From Shewanella canadensis (lineage in GTDB: Bacteria > Pseudomonadota > Gammaproteobacteria > Enterobacterales > Shewanellaceae): a DNA stretch of 64,000 nt. The notes under the pieces were generated by a model. It was not told the DNA's origin, ran no database searches, and saw nothing but the letters and a program-made list of their open reading frames with translations. Location of the stretch: NCBI RefSeq assembly GCF_003966225.1, contig NZ_RXNU01000005.1:186001-250000 (forward strand), written 5' to 3'. The position numbers were made by a program, and so were the translations under genes. Shown in pieces: positions 1 through 8,018 of the stretch. How positions within the stretch are numbered: position 1 is the first letter of the stretch; each line of letters begins with the position of its first letter.

Positions 1-1
1 G

Positions 2-748
2 AAAGCCCTATACCCTAGCTGTGACTTTAGCCAAAGCGCTGAAGAGATGACCGCATGGTTATTAGAAGTGTCGGCGCCTTGGCGTGAATTTATCTGCAAC
101 GTGACTGAGCCACTAAAAGTCATGCAAAGCAATAATGCCAGCTTGCTGTTTGAAGCCCAATTAGGTGCAGGCCGTGACTTGGTTTATGGCGAATACCCTT
201 GGACAACGTCTTCAAACGTAACCGCCGCTTATGCCGGCATTGGTAGTGGTTTACCGGCTCTACGCCCGGAACGTATCATTGCCGTGGCTAAATCATTCAG
301 CTCGTCTGTCGGTACAGGAACATTAGTTACCGCAATGGAAGAGCAGGATAACTTCCGTGAAACATCTAATGAATACGGCGCAACCACCGGCCGTCCCCGT
401 GATATGGGTTACTTCGATGCTGTCGCAACGCGTAATGGTGTCGAACTGCAAGCCGCTACCGAAATCGCACTGACTAAGATTGACTGTTTAACTGGCATGA
501 CAGATCTGAAAATCTGCGTATCTTACGAAGGTGAGCATACTCAAAACCCAATCTGGCCACAAACCGCAGCCCTATCACCTGTCTATGAGCAGATGCAAGG
601 TTGGAGCGAAGACATCACAGGCTGTCGTACTTTTGAAAGCCTACCTGAAGCCGCGCAACACTATGTACTTCGTATCGAAGCGCTAATGGGCGTCACAATC
701 AGCATGGTATCAGTAGGCCCAGAACGTGAGCAGATGATCCTGAGATAA
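2..748 (+). CDS. purA: Adenylosuccinate synthetase, 3' part (5' end outside window)
   Basis: The reading frame is open to the left edge of the window, so only the C-terminal part is seen (about 248 residues of a protein usually near 430). PurA joins IMP and aspartate with GTP to give adenylosuccinate, the first committed step to AMP. The stretches YPWTTSSNVTAAYAG, EYGATTGRPRDMGYFDAVA and ALTKIDCLTG match the family's IMP/aspartate-binding C-terminal half, and the end GPEREQMILR is typical. The sequence is noticeably divergent from the enterobacterial enzyme, so it may be the second PurA copy that some Shewanella and Photobacterium genomes carry; this cannot be decided without the N-terminus or genome. 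A strong terminator follows at 904-938. Confidence 0.88.
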   Translation, partial: KALYPSCDFSQSAEEMTAWLLEVSAPWREFICNVTEPLKVMQSNNASLLFEAQLGAGRDLVYGEYPWTTSSNVTAAYAGIGSGLPALRPERIIAVAKSFSSSVGTGTLVTAMEEQDNFRETSNEYGATTGRPRDMGYFDAVATRNGVELQAATEIALTKIDCLTGMTDLKICVSYEGEHTQNPIWPQTAALSPVYEQMQGWSEDITGCRTFESLPEAAQHYVLRIEALMGVTISMVSVGPEREQMILR

Positions 749-903
749 TTCGAGTTAGCTGAGAATGGAACCTGGACTTAAACCAAGATCCATTTTTACT
801 GACTTACTAAAGATAGACTCTGACACCTACACTCATAAAAAATCAGAATAACTGATGTTGATAATAGTAAGAAATGTCGACAATGCTTGAGCATCTGTCG
901 CCT

Positions 904-938
904 AAAAATGGAACCCATACAGGGTTCCATTTTTTTTG
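904..938 (+). terminator. Rho-independent terminator after purA
   Basis: A perfect 10-bp stem (aatggaaccc with gggttccatt, 907-916 and 922-931) with a 5-base loop is followed by a run of eight or more T. It lies about 155 bases past the purA stop with no gene between. Confidence 0.9.
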
Positions 939-1059
939 CCGTCATTTAACCTTTGAATGTAATTCCTACCTTGAAACGTCATTTGACTGCCAGGGATGGC
1001 AGCAATGTCGATAAGGCCAGGAGCATTTATCGACCCGGCGAAGGCCGGAAGCTATCTTT

Positions 1060-1152
1060 TGTAGGAGCCGGCTTTAACTCCACTGTAGGAGCGCGCTTCA
1101 GCCGCGAATCTTTTGAACAGAGGAGCCATTCCCGGCTAAAGCCGGTCCTACA
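1060..1152. repeat. REP-like palindromic repeats, three copies
   Basis: Two forward units begin tgtaggagc at 1060 and 1084, and one inverted unit ends ggtcctaca at 1152. Each contains an internal hairpin of the type ggct-tta-agcc or a variant. The same unit recurs at eight other places in this window. The arrangement of forward and inverted copies around a short spacer is like a bacterial BIME. A 69-codon reading frame over this stretch is produced by the repeats and is not a gene. Confidence 0.75.
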
Positions 1153-1265
1153 TTTGATATAGCATCATTCGTTCCCTTGTCTGTAAACGCCAAGCTTTAT
1201 CCTCAAAGATGCGGATCCTTTGTTGTAGCGACCAGCCGCGAACCAAACTCCTTCAATATCCTTTT

Positions 1266-2333
1266 TTATACGTTTTGGTTTTGCAAACGAAGTGCTGCTC
1301 TGGCTTTCATTCGACCAAGGATCTCCTTTCGCACAAACGTCACCAACACAAAGCTCACCATTAACGTCCCAACGACTGAGCTTATGATAAGCATGAGCAG
1401 ATACCAAGTTGGCATTCTGGCGCCATCATGTAAGAAACGCGCACTGTACTTAGCTTGATAGGCAAGTCCCTTATCACTAAAGGTCTGCGCTGAATCTAAC
1501 TTGCCCGTGTGAAGATCGATGTTTATGGTATCAGTCTGCATCAAACCTAAGGCGTTATCGCCATTAAAGCTCAGTGAATAGATATAACTCCCCTCTTCCG
1601 GTTTACGCGGCTTTGATACAGAAACCAGTTCAGACTCCGGCCATATTTTTTGGGCTGCAGCAATCTGTGCCTCCCAGTCACCAGCTTGAGCAAGTACTGG
1701 CTTTTGTCGATTCTCATCTAACGTCGAACTACCCCATGCACCGTAGGTGATATAGGCACCACTGATCGACATAATCAACAATGGAATTGAGAAAATCAGC
1801 CCCAACTGAATATGGCTCTTGATCAAGGCACTGTTTTTACCATTTTTAGGCAGTGTATGCTTCCACTTAAAGCCACGTCTTATTAACCACCACAGATAGA
1901 GTCCGATAAAGATGATGACCGTTGCCAATATGGCGCTGATAGCATTGGCATGTTTACCGGGGTCGCTTAGCTGAAAGTTACGATGAAACCAGAACATCCA
2001 ACTTTGCAGAGAATCTTTACTTTTTACCTGATGGCTTAACTCTTCAAGGTCAGTAGTTAGATAAGTGGACTCTTGTCTCGAATAGGCCTCGACATAAGGC
2101 GCCATTTCGGTTGGTAGTTTTACACCTGATGCCTCCGGATAGTTCGCCAGCGCATCGGCCGCGATCACAGCTTTTTCTTCATGGCTTAGCGCAGAATACA
2201 CCTGACCTTTATCGTCCATACGTTTAAGCAGATCTGCACCGCCTAAATAGATACCGGTCGTTAATACAATCAGCATTATTAAACTGATAAAAAAGCCTAG
2301 CCAGTTGTGGAGTGTTTTTAAGATTTTTGTCAT
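1266..2333 (-). CDS. PepSY-associated transmembrane protein
   Basis: A 355-residue inner-membrane protein of the PepSY-associated TM family. Four hydrophobic helices are seen near residues 11-31, 131-150, 174-196 and 307-333. His residues lie at the helix borders (LHNW at 8-11, FHRNF at 116-120, SHIQ at 173-176), as is usual in the family. Members often sit beside TonB receptors and are thought to act in iron or ferrisiderophore reduction; that role is inferred. A 19-base sequence matching the Fur consensus at 15 positions lies 29 bases upstream (2362-2380), which supports iron control. It stands alone here, with no receptor gene next to it. The start has no strong ribosome binding site. Confidence 0.8.
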   Translation of the reverse strand: MTKILKTLHNWLGFFISLIMLIVLTTGIYLGGADLLKRMDDKGQVYSALSHEEKAVIAADALANYPEASGVKLPTEMAPYVEAYSRQESTYLTTDLEELSHQVKSKDSLQSWMFWFHRNFQLSDPGKHANAISAILATVIIFIGLYLWWLIRRGFKWKHTLPKNGKNSALIKSHIQLGLIFSIPLLIMSISGAYITYGAWGSSTLDENRQKPVLAQAGDWEAQIAAAQKIWPESELVSVSKPRKPEEGSYIYSLSFNGDNALGLMQTDTINIDLHTGKLDSAQTFSDKGLAYQAKYSARFLHDGARMPTWYLLMLIISSVVGTLMVSFVLVTFVRKEILGRMKARAALRLQNQNV

Positions 2334-2361
2334 TTTGAATTTTCAGTAATAGCTTGTAATT

Positions 2362-2380
2362 GAGAAAGGTTATCATTAAC
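2362..2380 (-). promoter_or_regulatory. Probable Fur box
   Basis: Read on the minus strand, gttaatgataacctttctc agrees with the classical 19-base Fur consensus at 15 of 19 positions. It lies 29-47 bases upstream of the PepSY protein start at 2333, the right place to cover a promoter. Seen in sequence; function inferred. Confidence 0.5.
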
Positions 2381-2427
2381 CAACTCTATTTCAATACTCT
2401 AACCGGGATTTACAAAGTAATGATTAT

Positions 2428-2452
2428 TGTAGGAGCCGGCTTTAGCCGCGAA
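2428..2452 (+). repeat. REP-like repeat
   Basis: One forward unit beginning tgtaggagccggctttagcc. It is part of the dispersed family described at 1060-1152. Confidence 0.75.
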
Positions 2453-2495
2453 GCCGTCATCTTACCGCCACGGTAGGAAGCGATTCTTTTATGCT

Positions 2496-2819
2496 GTCAT
2501 CCCGGGCTTGTTCCGGGATCCACCTCTTGGCTAGCTATAAAGCTAGATTCTGAAATAAATTCAGAATGACATAAAACAGAAGCAGCAAGCGCGGCCCGAA
2601 TCTACTTCTACTGCCGTCATGCCGGACTTGTTCCGGGATCCACCTAAAGTCCTTCCGGCGAAGGCCGGAATCCATCTGTGGCTTAACGCAGGACATAGAT
2701 TCTAAACCTGAAATTCAAGTGAAGTCAGAATCACGAAATTAATCGGCTCAGAATATCGTGTTGTAGGAGCCGGCTTTAGCCGCGAATCTGTTCTACCGGA
2801 CTTGTTCCGGTATCCACCT
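2496..2819. repeat. Dispersed palindromic repeat (cgggcttgttccgg type), three copies
   Basis: Copies at 2496-2525, 2616-2645 and 2793-2819 share a core of ccggacttgttccgg followed by gatccacct or tatccacct. A further related piece, ccggcgaaggccgga, is at 2657. Each core is a short hairpin (ccgg...ccgg). This is a different family from the tgtaggagc REP unit; a REP unit (2762-2786) sits just before the third copy. No gene is visible from 2334 to 3228. Confidence 0.7.
2762..2786 (+). repeat. REP-like repeat
   Basis: A forward unit tgtaggagccggctttagcc plus gcgaa, nearly identical to the copy at 2428-2452. Confidence 0.75.
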
Positions 2820-2837
2820 TTGAACGTCATTCCAGCG

Positions 2838-3068
2838 AAGCATCGTCTTAGCCCCTACAGCGCAGCGTCGTATTCCTTCGACCAAGCTCACATTGTGAGC
2901 ATCGTCTGAGCCCTTACAGCGTAGCGTCGTTTTAGCTCCAATAACGAAGTGTCATCCCCGCTCAACCAACAAAGTGCCATCTTAGCTCTTCTAGCGAAGT
3001 GTCGTCTCAGCTTTAATAGCGCAGCGTCATTTCTGACTTACAGCGAAGCGCCGTCTTTGACTTTAAAG
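2838..3068. repeat. Degenerate about-30-bp tandem repeat
   Basis: Roughly seven or eight units carry variants of cagcgaagcgtcgtcttagc at about 30-base intervals. The units are strongly diverged. They resemble the tidy 29-bp array at 44120-44582 in the element acag...cg..gtcgtcttagc, so the two arrays probably belong to one repeat family. No coding potential is seen. Confidence 0.55.
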
Positions 3069-3228
3069 CGCTCCTTTTCTTTCACTTTAAAATTCAATTA
3101 AGGGAAGAATAAGGTAAGGCTGCGATACTAATATTATTGAATATCAATCGTTAGCCGCTGTTTTATATGTTGGATCAGTTGTTTATTAACTCGTACGACA
3201 TCAGATGAAACAGCATTCAGGAATTTGC

Positions 3229-3408
3229 ATGAACCAGATCACTCTTATCGCCTTGGTCACCCTAGCCGTACTGGTTGTGGCAACCATTATCATCATTCCG
3301 GTGACCAAATTTATGTTCAACGTAGCGATAACTGTCATCCCCTTCATCATTGTCACCATAGGGGCTTACTTCATCTACCAACATCTACTTAAGAGGAACA
3401 AACAATGA
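3229..3408 (+). CDS. Small hydrophobic membrane protein (59 aa)
   Basis: Unrecognised. Two closely spaced hydrophobic segments (about residues 4-24 and 26-50) and a basic end KRNKQ suggest a small inner-membrane protein with two helices. A start at 3205 is possible, but the ATG at 3229 has aggaa about seven bases upstream and is preferred. The stop overlaps the start of the next tiny gene (aATGA at 3404-3408), so the two are probably translated together. Function unknown. Confidence 0.6.
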   Translation: MNQITLIALVTLAVLVVATIIIIPVTKFMFNVAITVIPFIIVTIGAYFIYQHLLKRNKQ

Positions 3409-3482
3409 ATACAATCATAGTGATAGGCGCAATCGTTTTCTTTGCAGTTCTACTGGTAATGAGCACATCCAGTAAACAATAG
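3405..3482 (+). CDS. 25-residue single-helix membrane peptide
   Basis: The reading frame encodes MNTIIVIGAIVFFAVLLVMS and then TSSKQ: one hydrophobic helix and a short polar tail. It overlaps the preceding small gene by four bases, and agagg lies eight bases upstream. The coupling and the helix-plus-tail design favour a real small membrane protein over chance, but there is no family match I can name. Confidence 0.5.
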   Translation: MNTIIVIGAIVFFAVLLVMSTSSKQ

Positions 3483-3596
3483 GCTTAACATATCTAGTTC
3501 AAACAAATATCAGTGAGAAAAAGAGCCGAAAAATTGTATCGAGAACGAGCACGGAGAAAGCCCACTCAAAACTAGCTCTTATTTTTAGTATTTAAA

Positions 3597-3639
3597 TTAG
3601 TATCGAGACTCTGCTCATAACAAGCGCTCTCGATACTAA
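3597..3639. repeat. 12-bp inverted repeat
   Basis: ttagtatcgaga at 3597-3608 is repeated inverted as tctcgatactaa at 3628-3639, with a 19-base loop. There is no T tract, so this is not a clear terminator; it may end the small-gene transcript or be an operator. The surrounding 3483-3794 stretch holds no gene. Confidence 0.45.
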
Positions 3640-3794
3640 ACCTCCCTACTCTTCACTCCTTCTATGATAACCATTCATGCTCACCCGCGACCAGAAGTTG
3701 AACAATAAGAAGGTTCCCGCCATTTTTAACTATGCTTACTATTGATGCTTATGTCCGAGCTGGCTAGCAACACCCTGGCACTGTTTGTTTGTAA

Positions 3795-4622
3795 ATGGGT
3801 ACAACGATGAAGTTACAAAGGTATTGGATTGGATTGCTTTCGGTATTGATGAGCTGCATATTCGCACCAGTATTGGCTACAGAGCCCCAAGCGGCACAAA
3901 CTGACGCTAACTTTCCACTGCGCTCCGTTTATCAAAATATTCCTATCATGGCTCATCATGCGTTATATAAACAGTTGGAAAGTACCATAGTCATCGACGT
4001 GCGATCCCAGCATGAATACGACACGCTGCACATCAAAGGTGCGATCAATATTTCTATTTCAAATGCCGGTTTTATTACAAGGGTTAAGAAATTACGGGCG
4101 CAAGACTCACGGCCAATCGTGTTTTACTGTAATGGCATAACCTGCGACAAATCCTATAAGGCGAGTGATAAAGCGATTGAAAATGGCATTACAGATGTTG
4201 CTACCATGGATCTGGGGATATTTGGCTGGATTGAGGCTTTCCCTGATGCGGCTGTTATTCTAGGCGAAGAGACAGTGCCGGAAGATAGACTTATCACTAA
4301 GGAAAAGTATCAGTTACACCTTTTATCACCGGCTGAGTTTGTCGCTAAAATTGATAAGTCGGTGATGGTTGTCGATATCAGAGAGCATTATCACAGAGAC
4401 CCGGTTATTCTCGAGGGGGTTACACGGGTCGCATCATCAGATAAAGTGCTCGGGCTTTTACGTAAGGCCAAAAAGAATCAGCAAACTATCTTGTTTTATG
4501 ATGCAGTAGGCAAGCAAACTCCCTGGTTACAATACTTAATTGAAAAAGTGGGTGTAGAAAATTATTACTTTATGGATGGCGGCGTAAAAGCCTATGTTGA
4601 AGCGGGTTTACCTATAGATTGA
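3795..4622 (+). CDS. Periplasmic protein with two rhodanese domains
   Basis: A 275-residue protein. An N-terminal signal peptide ends near LATEPQ. The true start may be the second ATG at 3807 (MKLQRYW). The first rhodanese domain (about 45-155) has VIDVRSQHEYD and the active-site loop CNGITC with Cys112, as in catalytic rhodaneses. The second (about 180-272) keeps the fold signature VVDIREHY, but at the loop position reads FYDAVGKQ, with no Cys, so it is probably structural. Sulfur transfer or a redox role in the periplasm is inferred. It stands alone, about 200 bases before the next gene on the same strand. Confidence 0.8.
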   Translation: MGTTMKLQRYWIGLLSVLMSCIFAPVLATEPQAAQTDANFPLRSVYQNIPIMAHHALYKQLESTIVIDVRSQHEYDTLHIKGAINISISNAGFITRVKKLRAQDSRPIVFYCNGITCDKSYKASDKAIENGITDVATMDLGIFGWIEAFPDAAVILGEETVPEDRLITKEKYQLHLLSPAEFVAKIDKSVMVVDIREHYHRDPVILEGVTRVASSDKVLGLLRKAKKNQQTILFYDAVGKQTPWLQYLIEKVGVENYYFMDGGVKAYVEAGLPID

Positions 4623-4826
4623 GTCATCATTAGTAAGTTTACATTTATAAGTAATGGTAGAGCTCACTCCTCCGAAACAAGCACGTGCTTCTCAATGAAA
4701 AATCAACAATCACCATAGTCAATTGTTTTTCACCCAAAGCTGCGTTATAGATATAACTCTCTTATATAACGAGTTTTAGCACTAAGAAAGAGTTAAACCC
4801 ACTTAACCGCTTCCCGAGGCTGAACA

Positions 4827-5960
4827 ATGAAAAGTTTACCGCTAATCTTGACCTTATTAGCTGCACTGGTCTCAATAGATTGCCAGGCAAAAGCCTGTGA
4901 GAACTATCAACTCGAGCAAGTCGCTGAAGGGCTCGGGATCCCCTGGGGCATGGCCTTAATCGGCCCCAATAAACTCCTGGTCACCGAGCGAGGTGGTAAA
5001 CTGTTACAGCTTGACCTCACCACCGGCAAGCAGACAAACATCAAAGGCCTACCACCCATATATGCCAAGGGACAAGGCGGCCTGCTCGATATCCAATTGG
5101 GCCCTAAGACCGACTCTGGTTCTAGCAGCAAACAACAATGGCTCTATATTACCTACGCAAAGCCTGTCGACGGTCAGGGGCGAACCACAATTGCAAGAGC
5201 CCTGCTTCGAGGCAAAGAGTTAGTTAACTGGCAAGATCTATTGGTAACCGAATCGGCAACAGATACCGGCCGTCATTTTGGATCGCGCATCGCCTTCGAT
5301 GACAAGGGCCACCTGTATTTCTCAATCGGTGACCGCGGCCACCGTCCAAACGGCCAAGACTTGACCACTCACGCCGGCAGTATCTTGCGGCTAAATCTTG
5401 ATGGCAGTGTGCCTCGAGATAATCCCTTCGCCTCTGCCACTAATAAGAGTAATGAAAATGCATTGCCCGAGATCTACAGCTATGGGCATCGTAATCCACA
5501 AGGTCTGACATATGATGTTAAAAGCCAACGTTTGTGGTCGATAGAACACGGGCCCAGAGGCGGCGATGAGATTAACCTGATTAAAGCTGGAGGCAATTAT
5601 GGTTGGCCCGTGGTCTCATTTGGCAAAGAGTATTGGGGGCCGATAAGTGTCGGTGATGGTACATTTAAAGAAGGCATGGAGCCGCCGGTAAAAGTCTATA
5701 CCCCATCCATCGCCCCCTCGAGCTTGTTAGTCTACTCCGGCCACGCCTTCATCGAATGGCAAGGTGATCTGCTCAGCGGCGCACTGAAACTGACTCACCT
5801 GAATCGAGTAGTGCTCGACGGCGAACGTGCCACATCAGAGTTGCGACTGCTGACCGAGTTTAACGAACGTATACGTCAGGTCATAGAAGATGAACATGGG
5901 TATCTGCTTATTTCGACAGACAGCGGGTCTATATACCGCCTAAAGCCCTGTGGTGTTTAG
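4827..5960 (+). CDS. PQQ-dependent aldose sugar dehydrogenase family protein
   Basis: A 377-residue protein with an N-terminal signal sequence ending near CQAKA. The fold is the six-bladed propeller of soluble glucose dehydrogenase and E. coli YliI (Asd). Visible family motifs are IPWGMALIG, LLVTERGGKL, GQGGLLDIQLGP, GRHFGSRIAFD, LYFSIGDRG, SYGHRNPQGLTYD and EHGPRGGDEINL. The last two hold catalytic His and PQQ- or calcium-binding residues in the family. It would oxidise aldoses in the periplasm and pass electrons to quinone. No PQQ synthesis genes are in the window, so the cofactor must come from elsewhere. Confidence 0.88.
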   Translation: MKSLPLILTLLAALVSIDCQAKACENYQLEQVAEGLGIPWGMALIGPNKLLVTERGGKLLQLDLTTGKQTNIKGLPPIYAKGQGGLLDIQLGPKTDSGSSSKQQWLYITYAKPVDGQGRTTIARALLRGKELVNWQDLLVTESATDTGRHFGSRIAFDDKGHLYFSIGDRGHRPNGQDLTTHAGSILRLNLDGSVPRDNPFASATNKSNENALPEIYSYGHRNPQGLTYDVKSQRLWSIEHGPRGGDEINLIKAGGNYGWPVVSFGKEYWGPISVGDGTFKEGMEPPVKVYTPSIAPSSLLVYSGHAFIEWQGDLLSGALKLTHLNRVVLDGERATSELRLLTEFNERIRQVIEDEHGYLLISTDSGSIYRLKPCGV

Positions 5961-5998
5961 ATCTGTAGCCACCAACATGTCGAGTAATAAAGAAGCAA

Positions 5999-6027
5999 TT
6001 AACTAACTAACTAACTAACTAACTAAC
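5999..6027. repeat. Tetranucleotide repeat (aact, six copies plus a partial)
   Basis: Six exact aact units and a partial one form a simple-sequence tract. On the plus strand the tract gives taa stops in all three frames. It lies 39 bases after the sugar dehydrogenase stop in an otherwise featureless 381-base gap (5961-6341). Confidence 0.85.
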
Positions 6028-6341
6028 AGCACTAACCCACTTTGGGACAAAAATACTTTAGAGTTAAAACGCTTAAAGTTACTTTTCATTAGGCAAGGTA
6101 TGGCAGTCTGATATGTACTAACGCTGGTAATAACAGCTTGGAAATATCATTATTTTTGCCAATTAGGTACTCATTCCCGCACCTTGATAGTTTGCATACA
6201 CGTGTTGATAAACACGCTGCCCCATATCAGCCAACTAATAACCTTAATCAAAAATCAAACTAGCCACCAGCTCCTTTTTTCCGAATTTTACGTATAAAAC
6301 CGTTTTTTTAAGCTGATGACATAGGACGTCAGTAATAGCGC

Positions 6342-8006
6342 TTATGAATCTCGCAATTCTCGACGTAAGATCTTCCCAACATTTGATTTTGGCAATTCAT
6401 CTCTAAATTCGATTATCCTTGGGTTTTTATAACCGGTAAGATATTTTCTACAATGTTTTTTTATTTCATCAACGGTCACATTACCTTTGCGTACAATAAA
6501 TAATTTAACTTTTTCTCCTGTGGCGTCATCAGGAATGCCAATGGCCGCAGCTTCGATGATGTGCGGGTGAAGTGTTGCAACTTCTTCAATTTCAGTTGGA
6601 AAAACATTAAATCCCGAAACTAGAATCATATCTTTTTTACGGTCTTCAATATAAAAAATCCCATCGTCATCCATTCTTCCTATATCGCCAGAGCTTAACC
6701 AACCTCCTGCATGCATTACAGTATTGGTTTCGGCTTCTTGTTGCCAATAGCCTTTCATCACTTGGGGCCCTCTAATTTGAATTTCACCAATTTGGTTGGG
6801 ACCTAAAGGTTCATTTTCATCATTAACGATACGGAGTTCAGTGCTGGGTAAAGGGACACCAATTGAAGAAATAAATGATTGTTGTTGATGAGTACCTGCT
6901 GCGACCACTGGGGAGCATTCAGTTAAGCCATAACCTTCTATGACAGGCATTCCAGTGAGTTCTTGCCAACGATCAGCAATATTTTTCTGCGTCGGCATTC
7001 CACCAGCAATAGTAAAACGAGCGTGACTAAAATCTAATTCTTGAAAACCAGCATGATTGTTTAGACCATTAAAAAGTGTATTTAAACCAAAAACCATTGT
7101 GAATGGATATTTACTTAAATCTGCTACGAAACCATCGACATCTCTTGGGTTGGTAATGAGTAAATTCGTTGCACCGAGAAAGAGCATAAACATCATACTC
7201 ACTGAGTTGGCAAAAATATGATAAAGCGGAAGTGGGGTTACTGCATATTCCTTATCATATAAGGTTCTTGGGCTAAAATGAGCATGAACCTGTAGAACGT
7301 TAGAAATAATATTACTATGAGTAAGCATTGCCCCTTTCGCAGGACCCGTCGTTCCACCTGTATATTGGAGGTATGCTAAATCATCTACTGTTATTTGGGG
7401 ATCAATAAAGGGAAGTTTCTTGCCTTCGGTTAACGCTCTACGCAATGAAATAGCGTCGGAAATATGATATTTAGGCACTATTTTTTTGACATGTTTGATA
7501 AGAAAGTTAACCAATGTACGCTTATGAATAGCTAACTCATCGCCGATTTTGGTTAAAATAACATGCTTGATGTTAGTCTCATGCAGTATTTGCTGAAGGT
7601 TGTTACCAAAATTTGTTACGGCAACAATAGCACTGGACCCTGAGTCTCGTAATTGATGTTTTAACTCTCGAGGGGTATAAAGTGGATTAACATTTACAAT
7701 AATGAGTCCTGCTTTTAATGCACCTAAAATAGTTATGGGATATTGCAATAAATTAGGCATCATCAAGGCGATTCTTTCGCCTTTTTTCATTTTTAGTTCA
7801 GATTGTAGATAAGCAGCAAAAGCGTTACTTTTACTTTCGAGATCTTGGTAGGATAAGCTATGTCCCATATTAATATATGCTGCTTTTTTAGCATGCGCAC
7901 TAAATGACTCTTTAAACAAATCATTGATATTGTTATACATACTTGAATCTATTGTTGTGGGCACATCCTCAGGATATTGTTTTAACCACGGTTTATCATT
8001 TGTCAT
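6342..8006 (-). CDS. fadD: Long-chain fatty acid-CoA ligase
   Basis: An ANL-superfamily acyl-CoA synthetase of 554 residues. It activates long-chain fatty acids with ATP and CoA for beta-oxidation, at the inner face of the membrane. Motifs seen are the P-loop YTGGTTGPAKGAMLTH, the adenylation motif YGLTECSP, the hinge region GWLSSGDIGRMDDDG, DRKKDMILVSGFNVFPTEIE and the C-terminal catalytic Lys in PKSNVGKILRREL. The start at 8006 gives MTNDKPWLKQYPEDVPT, which lines up with the usual FadD N-terminus; a start at 8018 is also open. The gene is clearly richer in A+T than its neighbours and stands alone beside degenerate DNA, which hints at a later arrival. It may be an extra FadD paralogue. Confidence 0.9.
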   Translation of the reverse strand: MTNDKPWLKQYPEDVPTTIDSSMYNNINDLFKESFSAHAKKAAYINMGHSLSYQDLESKSNAFAAYLQSELKMKKGERIALMMPNLLQYPITILGALKAGLIIVNVNPLYTPRELKHQLRDSGSSAIVAVTNFGNNLQQILHETNIKHVILTKIGDELAIHKRTLVNFLIKHVKKIVPKYHISDAISLRRALTEGKKLPFIDPQITVDDLAYLQYTGGTTGPAKGAMLTHSNIISNVLQVHAHFSPRTLYDKEYAVTPLPLYHIFANSVSMMFMLFLGATNLLITNPRDVDGFVADLSKYPFTMVFGLNTLFNGLNNHAGFQELDFSHARFTIAGGMPTQKNIADRWQELTGMPVIEGYGLTECSPVVAAGTHQQQSFISSIGVPLPSTELRIVNDENEPLGPNQIGEIQIRGPQVMKGYWQQEAETNTVMHAGGWLSSGDIGRMDDDGIFYIEDRKKDMILVSGFNVFPTEIEEVATLHPHIIEAAAIGIPDDATGEKVKLFIVRKGNVTVDEIKKHCRKYLTGYKNPRIIEFRDELPKSNVGKILRRELRDS

Positions 8007-8018
8007 TATAGCCATCAT

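Noticed and set aside
763..810. Possible second hairpin directly after purA
   Set aside because: Arms (aatgga...tccatt) are interrupted by several mismatches; the strong terminator at 904-938 is sufficient.
953..1162. 69-codon reading frame
   Set aside because: It runs through REP-like repeats and encodes their translation; no domain or ribosome binding site.
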